A stretch of DNA of 64,000 nt. It comes from Microbacterium karelineae. GTDB taxonomy: Bacteria; Actinomycetota; Actinomycetes; Actinomycetales; Microbacteriaceae. The notes below the pieces were generated by a model. That model was not told the DNA's origin and did no database searches. It saw only the letters and a program-made list of their open reading frames with translations. A program made the translations under genes and the position numbers. The stretch spans positions 310,001 to 374,000 of the forward strand of contig NZ_WFIX01000191.1 in the NCBI RefSeq assembly GCF_009745985.1, read 5' to 3'. Shown here in pieces: positions 1-8,977 of this stretch. The stretch's first letter is position 1, and every line of letters begins with the position of its first letter.

Positions 1-212
1 ATCGCCCAAGGCGCCAGATCGCCATCCCGCTGGCGCGCGAGGCGCGAGTCGATCTCGGCCGCGACGTCCTCCGGGCGGGGCACGCTCGTGTACCACGCAC
101 GCCACAACTCGCCGTCGGCGACGGCGACCGCGAGGCCGTCGGCGTGCGTGTGCGCGAGGGGCTCGAGCCTGACGCGGGCGTTTTCGAGAACAGGTGTCGA
201 TGCGAAGCTCAC
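1..212 (-). CDS. GNAT-family N-acetyltransferase, N-terminal part (runs off window)
   Basis: The first ~70 residues of a minus-strand protein are visible, starting at a GTG at 212. The N-terminus reads VRLEPLAHTHADGL and then LWRAWYTSVP followed by an acidic helix. This is the beta1-alpha1 layout of RimJ-like GNAT acetyltransferases that use acetyl-CoA to acetylate small molecules or protein N-termini. The acetyl-CoA pyrophosphate loop lies beyond the window, so substrate and completeness cannot be judged. It is divergent from the Nudix pair, with about 56 bp between starts. The start is inferred from the family's usual N-terminus; no strong Shine-Dalgarno is seen. Confidence 0.6.
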   Translation of the reverse strand, partial: MSFASTPVLENARVRLEPLAHTHADGLAVAVADGELWRAWYTSVPRPEDVAAEIDSRLARQRDGDLAPWA

Positions 213-256
213 TCGACGAGCGTACTGGCGCTCAGTTCGCGATCGACGCACCGGCA

Positions 257-262
257 TAGGCT
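257..262 (+). promoter_or_regulatory. -10 hexamer TAGGCT of a leaderless promoter
   Basis: TAGGCT lies six bases before the ATG at 269 and there is no Shine-Dalgarno. Transcription would begin at or next to the start codon. The same spacing recurs at several other genes of the window. Confidence 0.5.
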
Positions 263-268
263 CGACGC

Positions 269-742
269 ATGGCGACTCCCGAATTCATCCTGCGCCTGCG
301 CGAGAAGGTCGGCCACGAGCTGCTCTGGCTCATCGGCGTGACGGCAGTCGTCGTGAGAGGCGACGAGGTGCTCCTCGTACAGCGCGCCGACAACGGCATG
401 GTCACGCCCGTCACGGGCATCGTGGATCCGGGCGAGGATCCCGCTGTCGCCGCCGTGCGCGAGGTGGCAGAGGAGGCGGGGATCGAGGCGCGTGCCGACG
501 CGCTCGTCTGGGTGCGGGCGCTCCCGCCCATGACGTACGCGAACGGCGACCGCGCGCAGTACCTGGACATCGTCGTGCGGTGCGCGACCGAAGGAGGGGA
601 TCCGCATCCCGCCGACGGCGAGAACACGCGCGCCTGGTGGTGCCCGATCGGCGCGCTCGACGACGCGGGCCTGAACGACGACATGCGCGAGCGGATCCAC
701 GAGGCGCTCGCGCACGAGGGGACGGCGAGGTTCGAGCGGTGA
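269..742 (+). CDS. Nudix hydrolase
   Basis: A 157-residue Nudix hydrolase. The 23-residue Nudix box (GX5EX7REUXEEXGU) is complete, from G50 (GIVDPGE) through REVAEEAGI at about 64-72, so the Mg2+-binding glutamates are present and it should be an active pyrophosphohydrolase. The fold begins with a GVTAVVV strand, typical of the family; the nucleoside-diphosphate substrate cannot be read from sequence. The stop overlaps the start of a second Nudix gene by 4 bp, so the two are cotranscribed. The start is supported by a TAGGCT -10 box six bases upstream (leaderless). Confidence 0.85.
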   Translation: MATPEFILRLREKVGHELLWLIGVTAVVVRGDEVLLVQRADNGMVTPVTGIVDPGEDPAVAAVREVAEEAGIEARADALVWVRALPPMTYANGDRAQYLDIVVRCATEGGDPHPADGENTRAWWCPIGALDDAGLNDDMRERIHEALAHEGTARFER

Positions 743-1158
743 TCGACCACGAGGCGAAGCGGATCCATGTGAGCGCCGTCGTGCTGCGCCACCCGGACAC
801 GGGCGAGCTGCTCACAGTGCGCAAGCGCGGGACGACGATGTTCATGCAGCCGGGCGGGAAGCCGGATCCGGGCGAGAGCGCCGTCGACGCCGCCGTGCGG
901 GAGGTCCGTGAGGAGCTCGGCGTCGTGCTGGATCCTCTCGAGTTGCGTCTCCTCGGCGTGTTCGAGGCGCCGGCCGCGAACGAGGGCGGCTACGCCGTGC
1001 GCGCCACGGTGTTCACCCACCCGCCCGTCGAGGTGACGGTTCCTGCGGCCGAGATCGAGGAGATCCGCTGGGTCGACGAGCGGGGACCGCTCGGCGCGGA
1101 CCTCGCGCCGCTCATGACGGCGCGGATCGTCCCGGCGCTGCGGGCCGCCGGGGCGTGA
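739..1158 (+). CDS. Nudix hydrolase, second of tandem pair
   Basis: A 139-residue Nudix protein beginning at a GTG that overlaps the preceding stop (GTGA). Its Nudix box is intact: GKPDPGE at 40-46 and REVREELGV at 54-62. The N-terminal strand VSAVVLRHP and the MQPGGK lead-in resemble ADP-ribose/8-oxo-dGTP-type hydrolases of Actinobacteria. A much longer open frame runs through this region from about 88, but its upstream part is Arg-rich antisense-like sequence and is not credible. The gene is followed by a palindromic repeat at 1167-1232 and converges on gcvP. Confidence 0.85.
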   Translation: MIDHEAKRIHVSAVVLRHPDTGELLTVRKRGTTMFMQPGGKPDPGESAVDAAVREVREELGVVLDPLELRLLGVFEAPAANEGGYAVRATVFTHPPVEVTVPAAEIEEIRWVDERGPLGADLAPLMTARIVPALRAAGA

Positions 1159-1166
1159 GCAACGCC

Positions 1167-1232
1167 AACCCTTCATTTCTGGCACTAACCTTCGCGGATT
1201 CCCGAACGGAGATGTGCCAGAAATGAAGGGTT
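1167..1232. repeat. Palindromic intergenic repeat, copy A
   Basis: A 66-bp imperfect palindrome between the convergent ends of the second Nudix gene and gcvP. Outer arms CCCTTCATTTCTGGCA and TGCCAGAAATGAAGGG are perfectly complementary; the inner part contains GGATTCC. The same element recurs at 48562-48627 and 54030-54094. The long GC-containing stem at a 3'-3' junction suits a bidirectional terminator. In this copy the inner left arm (CTAACCTT) has drifted from the CATCTC of the others. Confidence 0.85.
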
Positions 1233-1242
1233 GGGGGCGGAC

Positions 1243-4124
<2,882 letters not shown>

Positions 4125-4128
<4 letters not shown>

Positions 4129-4505
4129 GCGCCGGCGCCCGTGAGGGCGACATACGCGTCGCGGTCGAGCAGGCCCGAGACCTCCCCCGAGACGCGCACC
4201 CTGACGAGCCAGCCGGTGCCGAAGGGGTCGTCGCCGACCATCGCGGGATCCGCGTCGGCGTCGGAGTTGACCTCGACGACCTCGCCCGAGACGGGCGCGT
4301 AGAGCTCGGAGACCGACTTGGTCGACTCGATCTCGCCCATGACGTCGTTCGCCGTCACGGAGGATCCGACCGCGGGCATGTCGACGTAGACGACGTCGCC
4401 GAGCTGCTCGGCGGCATGATCGGTGATGCCGATCGTCGCGATGTCGCCGTCGACGGCGACCCACTCGTGCTCGGCCGTGTACAGGAGGGTGGTGAGGTCG
4501 GTCAT
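4125..4505 (-). CDS. gcvH: Glycine cleavage system H protein
   Basis: A 126-residue lipoyl carrier protein. The lipoylation site is K63 in [18 protein letters not shown], and the N-terminus TAEHEWV and the central [10 protein letters not shown] are family hallmarks. It shuttles the aminomethyl and reduced lipoyl groups between GcvP, GcvT and lipoamide dehydrogenase in the cytoplasm. The start overlaps the gcvT stop by 4 bp and its own stop overlaps gcvP, so gcvT-gcvH-gcvP is a tightly coupled operon under the upstream glycine riboswitch. Confidence 0.97.
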
Positions 4506-5620
4506 GATGCGCTCCGCGAGTAGAAGGGAAGGGGACGGACGGCGGCGGCGATGCGGGTGCCGCGCACGTCGATCGTGAGGTCGCCTGCGTCGGCGGCGTC
4601 GGGGTCGACGTACGCCATGGCGATGGGATGTCCGAGGCTCGGGCTGAGGGCGCCGCTCGTGATCTCGCCGACGACGGCGTCGCCGCGGAGTACGGGGTAG
4701 CCCTCGCGCCCCGCGCGCCGGCCCTCGGCCGCGAGCCCGACGAGCACGCGCGCGCCGGGGCGCGGATCCTTGGCCGCCTCGCCGATGAATCCGGTCTTGT
4801 CAGCGGGGATGATCCGGCCGAGGCCCGCCTGGGCGGGGACGATCTCGCGCGACAGCTCGTGCCCGTACAGCGGCATGCCCGCCTCGAGGCGCAGCGTGTC
4901 GCGGGCCGCGAGTCCGGCGGGGATCAGGCCGTGCGGGGCGCCGGCGGCGAGCATCTCGCGCCAGAGCGCGACGGCGTGCTCGGCACGGACGTACAGCTCG
5001 AAGCCGTCCTCGCCCGTGTAGCCCGTGCGACCGACGAGGAGCGGGGATCCGGCGAACATCGCATCGCTCCACGCGTAGTTCCGAAGCCCGTCGAGGGGCG
5101 TGCCGAGTTCGGTGATGCCGCGCACCTCCTCGAGGATCCGCCGGGAGGCCGGTCCCTGCAGGGCGATGAGCGCGTAGTCGTCGCCGACGTCGCGGACCGT
5201 CACGTCGAATCCGGCGGAGCGCTCGGCGAGTGCCCGCGCGACGGCGTCGCGGTTGCCGGCATTGGGCACGACGAGGAACTCGTCGTCGGCGAGCCGGTAG
5301 CTGACGAGGTCGTCGACGATCCCGCCGTCCTCGGCCAGGATCATCGAGTACTTCGCCCGGCCGACCGCGACGGCGGAGAGCCGGCCGGCGAGGGCATGGT
5401 CGAGGAAGGCGCCCGCGTCGGTGCCCGTCACAAGGATCTCGCCCATGTGGGAGATGTCGAACAGGCCGGCCGCCTCGCGCACGGCCCGGTGCTCCTCGAG
5501 ATGCGACGTGCAGCGCACGGGCATGCGCCAGCCGCCGAAGTCGGTGAACACGGCGCCGGCGGCCTCGTGCTCGGCGACGAGGGGCGTCTCGCGAAGGGGG
5601 ATGGGTGGAGGGGACGACAT
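4502..5620 (-). CDS. gcvT: Aminomethyltransferase, glycine cleavage T protein
   Basis: A 372-residue T-protein that releases ammonia from aminomethyl-lipoyl-GcvH and makes 5,10-methylene-tetrahydrofolate. The motifs [17 protein letters not shown] and [14 protein letters not shown] are present; length is normal. The ATG at 5620 is chosen because a GGGAG Shine-Dalgarno precedes it and the protein opens normally ([14 protein letters not shown]). A longer frame starts at 5680, inside the riboswitch, and is rejected. It is the first gene of the gcv operon. Its ribosome site is complementary to upstream leader bases, so translation is probably switched by glycine. Confidence 0.95.
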   Translation of the reverse strand: MSSPPPIPLRETPLVAEHEAAGAVFTDFGGWRMPVRCTSHLEEHRAVREAAGLFDISHMGEILVTGTDAGAFLDHALAGRLSAVAVGRAKYSMILAEDGGIVDDLVSYRLADDEFLVVPNAGNRDAVARALAERSAGFDVTVRDVGDDYALIALQGPASRRILEEVRGITELGTPLDGLRNYAWSDAMFAGSPLLVGRTGYTGEDGFELYVRAEHAVALWREMLAAGAPHGLIPAGLAARDTLRLEAGMPLYGHELSREIVPAQAGLGRIIPADKTGFIGEAAKDPRPGARVLVGLAAEGRRAGREGYPVLRGDAVVGEITSGALSPSLGHPIAMAYVDPDAADAGDLTIDVRGTRIAAAVRPLPFYSRSAS

Positions 5621-5669
5621 GGAGTTCTCCCGGATCGGCGGATGCCTCGCTGCGAGGCGTGAGAACTCC
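5621..5669 (-). promoter_or_regulatory. Shine-Dalgarno-sequestering hairpin of the gcv leader
   Basis: GGAGTTCTC at 5621-5629 and GAGAACTCC at 5661-5669 are perfect 9-bp complements. On the mRNA (minus strand) the downstream arm is the gcvT ribosome-binding site directly before the ATG, and the upstream arm overlaps the 3' edge of the second glycine aptamer. A small GCCTCG/CGAGGC hairpin sits in the loop. This is the expected architecture of a translational expression platform. Confidence 0.7.
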
Positions 5670-5852
5670 CCCTCTGTCATCGGCCTGAGAGCTTCGACGC
5701 GGCGAGCGCGTCTTTCACCGTCGGCGGCAGCGCGCGTCGTGCTGCGCTGCGCTTTTCAGAGCGGCCCGATCCGTCACGGTATGTGCACCTGAGAGATTGG
5801 CGGGGAGGCTTGCTCCTTCGGTGATCGGGCGTGCCCGATGCTCTCCCGTGCG
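5665..5852 (-). promoter_or_regulatory. Tandem glycine riboswitch
   Basis: Minus-strand leader of gcvT with two consecutive aptamers. The first begins GGGAGAGC, contains CCGAAGGAGCAAGCCTCC and ends AATCTCTCAGGT. The second begins GCTCTGAAAAGC and ends GAAGCTCTCAGG followed by GACAGAGGGGG. These are the conserved segments of gcvT-type glycine riboswitches, and the regulated genes are the glycine cleavage genes, so glycine should switch expression on. Only about 16 bp separate it from the thiD stop. Confidence 0.92.
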
Positions 5853-5868
5853 GTTCGTGGGGCCATGA

Positions 5869-6756
5869 TCATTCTGTTGTGGGGACCCACGATACCGCGG
5901 GGCCCGCCGCGACACGATCCCCCGCGCCGAACGGGATCGACACGGGGCGGATCGCGTGCGCGTGGTGGACGGGGCCGTGCCCACCGGGGCGGCCGACGTC
6001 GAGCGCGTCGGCCGCGGCGAGCGCCCCGCGCAGCCAGTCGCGCGCGAGCCGCGCCGCCGTGGGCCAGTCGCCCGTGCGGGCGCCCAGCGTCGCGAGCGCG
6101 GACGAGAGGGTGCACCCCGTGCCGTGTGTGTTCGCGGTGCGGATCCGCTCGCCGTCCATCCGCAGGATGCCGCCGCCTGCGTCGACGAGCGCGTCCGGGC
6201 AGCTGTCGCCGCCCGAGTGACCGCCCTTCGCGAGGACGAGGACGTCGTGGCGGGCCGCGAGCCGTCGCGCCTGGTCGAGCGCGTCCGGCCAGGCGGTCGC
6301 GACCGGCTCGTCCAGGAGCGCGGCGAGCTCGGGGAGGTTCGGTGTGACGACGTCGGCGAGCGCGATGAGGTCGGCGAGAGAACGCTCCGCCCGCTCGTCG
6401 AGAAGCCGGTCGCCGCTCGTCGCCACCATCACCGGATCCAGCACGACCGCCGGCGCGGTGGCGAGCGACCGGAGCCACCTGGCGACGACGTCCGCCACCT
6501 CGGCCGTGCCGAGCATCCCGATCTTGACGGCGTCGATCGCGATGTCGTCCGAGATCGCGTCGAGCTGATCGCGCAGGAAGGCGGGCGGGGGCACGTGCAC
6601 GCTCCGCACGCCGCGGGTGTTCTGCGCCGTGAGGGCGGTGATCGCGGCCATGCCGTAGCCGCCGGTCGCCTGGATCGTCTTGAGGTCGGCCTGGATGCCC
6701 GCTCCCCCGGACGGATCCGAGCCCGCGATCGCGAGGACGTTCACGATGGCGCTCAC
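5869..6756 (-). CDS. thiD: Hydroxymethylpyrimidine/phosphomethylpyrimidine kinase
   Basis: A 295-residue ribokinase-fold enzyme that phosphorylates HMP and then HMP-P for thiamin synthesis. It shows AIAGSDPSGGAGIQADLKT at the N-terminus, KIGMLGTAE, VLDPVMVATSGD and the anion-hole motif NTHGTGCTLSSALA. GTG at 6756 is chosen because GGGAG lies five bases upstream and the glycine-rich substrate loop follows normally; the open frame extends further upstream through thiE antisense. It follows thiE by 31 bp in the same operon. Its last ~30 residues are slightly longer than usual. Confidence 0.93.
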   Translation of the reverse strand: MSAIVNVLAIAGSDPSGGAGIQADLKTIQATGGYGMAAITALTAQNTRGVRSVHVPPPAFLRDQLDAISDDIAIDAVKIGMLGTAEVADVVARWLRSLATAPAVVLDPVMVATSGDRLLDERAERSLADLIALADVVTPNLPELAALLDEPVATAWPDALDQARRLAARHDVLVLAKGGHSGGDSCPDALVDAGGGILRMDGERIRTANTHGTGCTLSSALATLGARTGDWPTAARLARDWLRGALAAADALDVGRPGGHGPVHHAHAIRPVSIPFGAGDRVAAGPAVSWVPTTE

Positions 6757-6787
6757 GCCGCTCCCCTGACCCGGTTCGCGCCGCGCA

Positions 6788-7480
6788 TCACGCGCGCGCC
6801 TCGGCGGGCCCCGCCGCCCGCCATTCGTCGGCGAGCTCTCGCGCGGCGCCCCGCGGATCCTCTGCGAGGCAGATGGCGCGCACGATCGCCTGGCCGGCCG
6901 CGCCCGCCGCGCGCGCGGGTGCGGCGTCGCCGGGCCCGATCCCGCCGATCGCGACGCAGGGGATCCCTCCCGCCTCGCCGATCGCGCGGCGCAGGCCGTC
7001 CCAGCCGATCGCCGCCCGTTCAGGCTTCGTCGGCGTTGCCCGCACGGCTCCGACGCCGAGGTAGTCGACCGTGCCCGCGGCGAGCGCACGCACGCACGTC
7101 ATGTGCGCGGGCGTGCTCGCGCTGAGGCCCACGATCGCGTCGCCCCCGACGAGGTGGCGCACGAGCTCGGCGGGGATGTCCTGCTGCCCGATGTGCACGC
7201 CAGCGACGTCGAGGCCTCTGGCGCGCGCCGCGAGGAAGACGTCGACGCGGTCGTTCACGATGACGCTCGCCCTCCCCGCCGATGCGTCGGCGGCGATGCG
7301 GACGAGGTCGAGCAGGCGCGCCGCCGTGACGCGCTTGCCGCGCACCTGCACGGCCGTCGCGCCCCCCGCGCACGCGCCGTCGACGACCGCCCCGAGGTCG
7401 CGGTCCCCCAGCGTCTGGATGTCCGCGACGAGGTAGATCGACGGATCGAACGGTCTCCGCGGCGCCGTGGCATCGCTCAT
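6788..7480 (-). CDS. thiE: Thiamine-phosphate synthase
   Basis: A 230-residue TIM-barrel enzyme joining HMP-PP and thiazole phosphate. Visible family segments are YLVADIQTLGDRDL, AVQVRGK, VIVNDRVDVFLAARA, GVHIGQQDIP, DYLGVGAVRATPTK and VAIGGIGP. The second helix region has GGATAVQVRGK where many ThiE have VQLREK, with the basic residue retained. ATG at 7480 is preferred because GGAGGG lies nine bases upstream; the earlier ATG at 7489 touches the Shine-Dalgarno. The gene sits directly behind a TPP riboswitch and heads thiE-thiD. Confidence 0.93.
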   Translation of the reverse strand: MSDATAPRRPFDPSIYLVADIQTLGDRDLGAVVDGACAGGATAVQVRGKRVTAARLLDLVRIAADASAGRASVIVNDRVDVFLAARARGLDVAGVHIGQQDIPAELVRHLVGGDAIVGLSASTPAHMTCVRALAAGTVDYLGVGAVRATPTKPERAAIGWDGLRRAIGEAGGIPCVAIGGIGPGDAAPARAAGAAGQAIVRAICLAEDPRGAARELADEWRAAGPAEARA

Positions 7481-7489
7481 GATCGACAT

Positions 7490-7556
7490 CCCTCCGCTCG
7501 CGTGAACGAGATCAGGTTCATCGGGTGTGCTCTCAGTCCCCGGCGGGGACACCCCG
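7490..7556 (-). promoter_or_regulatory. TPP riboswitch (THI box)
   Basis: The minus-strand leader contains in order GGGGTGTCC, GGGGACTGAGAG, ACACCCG, GAACCTGATCT and GCGGAGGGA, the conserved TPP aptamer series. The terminal GGAGGG is also the thiE Shine-Dalgarno, so bound thiamin pyrophosphate would hide the ribosome site and repress thiE-thiD. Confidence 0.93.
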
Positions 7557-7610
7557 TGTCTTCTCGAGCGACCCTATCGGAGCGCCGCGGCCGCCGCACA
7601 TCCCCCTTAT

Positions 7611-7661
7611 GGTCATTCGCACCTCAACAGCGCGGTAGACTTCAGGTCAGCTGCACCTTAA
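7611..7661 (+). promoter_or_regulatory. nadA promoter with two putative NrtR boxes
   Basis: GGTCATTCGCACCTCAA (7611-7627) and GGTCAGCTGCACCTTAA (7645-7661) share GGTCANNNGCACCTNAA, 34 bp apart, about three helical turns. A plausible -10, TAGACT, lies between them at 7636-7641, so the first box covers the -35 region and the second the transcription start. The operon ends with an NrtR-type regulator, making these its likely operators; the assignment is inference. Confidence 0.6.
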
Positions 7662-7678
7662 CGCCGATGAGGAACGCC

Positions 7679-8977
7679 ATGCCCGCCACCCTGATCACCC
7701 TCACGCCCACGAAGGACGCCTCGGTCGCCCACGCGATCGCGCAAAGCGCGGACGGCGACTCGTGCACCCCCGACCTCCGCGAGGCGCCGTGGTCGTTCGA
7801 CGCCGTGCCGGGGTACGGCCCCGGATCCTCGATGGACGACGCCATCCCGGCGGCGACCCCGACACAGGGAGAGCTGCCCGCGTCCTACCGCGATGCGTCG
7901 GACGACGAGCTGCACGAGCGGATCCGCGCCGCCCGCGAGACGCTCGGCGACCGCGTCGTCGTGATGGGGCACTTCTATCAGCGCGACGAGGTCGTCCAGC
8001 ACGCCGACTATGTGGGCGACTCGTTCCAGCTCGCGCGTGCCGCGACCGAGCACCCCGAGGCCGAGGCGATCGTGTTCTGCGGCGTGCACTTCATGGCGGA
8101 GACGGCCGACCTGCTCTCGGGCCCCGACCAGCAGGTCATCCTCCCCCATCTGGGCGCCGGCTGTTCGATGGCCGACATGGCCGACATCGACCAGGTCGAG
8201 GAGTGCTGGGAGCAGCTCGAGGACGTGCTCGGGCCGCTCGACGCGACGGACGCCGACGGCCTCGTGCCCGTCGTGCCCATCACGTACATGAACTCGTCTG
8301 CCGCGATCAAGGGCTTCGTCGGGCGCCACGGCGGCATCGTCTGCACGTCGTCGAATGCCCGCACGGTCCTCGAGACGGCGTTCGCGCGCGGCCGCCGCGT
8401 GCTGTTCTTCCCCGACCAGCACCTCGGCCGCAACACCGCCAGGGCCATGGGCGTGCCGCTCGAGCGGATGCCGATGTGGAATCCCCGCCTCCCCCTCGGC
8501 GGCTCCGACGCGCAGACGATCGACGACAGCCGCGTGATCCTGTGGCACGGCTTCTGCTCGGTGCACCGCCGCTTCACGACAGCGCAGATCGACAAGGCGC
8601 GCGCCGAGCACCCCGGCGTGAGGGTCATCGTGCACCCCGAGTGCCCCATGGACGTCGTCGACGCGGCCGACGAGTCGGGATCCACCGACCTCATCCGCCG
8701 CGCGATCGAGGGCGCGACCGAGCCCACGACGTTCGCGATCGGCACCGAGATCAACCTCGTGCAGCGCCTCGCCGCGCAGCACCCTCAGCACACGATCTTC
8801 TGCCTCGATCCGGTCGTCTGCCCCTGCTCGACGATGTACCGGATCCACCCCGCGTATCTCGCGTGGGCGCTCGAGCGCCTCGTCGCGGGTGAGACCGTGA
8901 ACCGGATCTCCGTCGACGGCGACGTCGCGGCGCCCGCGCGCCTCGCGCTCGATCGGATGCTCGAGGCGACCCCGTGA
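7679..8977 (+). CDS. nadA: Quinolinate synthase A (4Fe-4S)
   Basis: A 432-residue NadA that condenses iminoaspartate with dihydroxyacetone phosphate to quinolinate. Recognisable blocks are MGHFYQRDEVVQHADYVGDS, HLGAGCSMADMA, NSSAAIKGFVGRHGGIVCTS and PDQHLGRNTA. C134, C222 and C322 have the spacing of the three cluster ligands; a further CPC pair lies at 381-383. The ~70-residue N-terminal extension is typical of actinobacterial NadA. The ATG at 7679 has GAGG six to seven bases upstream. It is first gene of nadA-nadB-nadC-desulfurase-nrtR; the stop overlaps nadB by 4 bp. Confidence 0.96.
   Translation: MPATLITLTPTKDASVAHAIAQSADGDSCTPDLREAPWSFDAVPGYGPGSSMDDAIPAATPTQGELPASYRDASDDELHERIRAARETLGDRVVVMGHFYQRDEVVQHADYVGDSFQLARAATEHPEAEAIVFCGVHFMAETADLLSGPDQQVILPHLGAGCSMADMADIDQVEECWEQLEDVLGPLDATDADGLVPVVPITYMNSSAAIKGFVGRHGGIVCTSSNARTVLETAFARGRRVLFFPDQHLGRNTARAMGVPLERMPMWNPRLPLGGSDAQTIDDSRVILWHGFCSVHRRFTTAQIDKARAEHPGVRVIVHPECPMDVVDAADESGSTDLIRRAIEGATEPTTFAIGTEINLVQRLAAQHPQHTIFCLDPVVCPCSTMYRIHPAYLAWALERLVAGETVNRISVDGDVAAPARLALDRMLEATP

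Noticed and set aside
88-738. Open frame fusing ~217 Arg-rich residues to the second Nudix domain
   Set aside because: The upstream part is a compositional shadow of the first Nudix gene in another frame; the GTG at 739 with a 4-bp overlap is a far better start.
5621-5680. Longer gcvT start at 5680
   Set aside because: It would place coding sequence in the glycine riboswitch and add residues not found in T-proteins; the ATG at 5620 has a Shine-Dalgarno.
7103-7678. Long N-terminal extension of nadA
   Set aside because: It runs through the TPP riboswitch and antisense of thiE; the NadA family start is at 7679.
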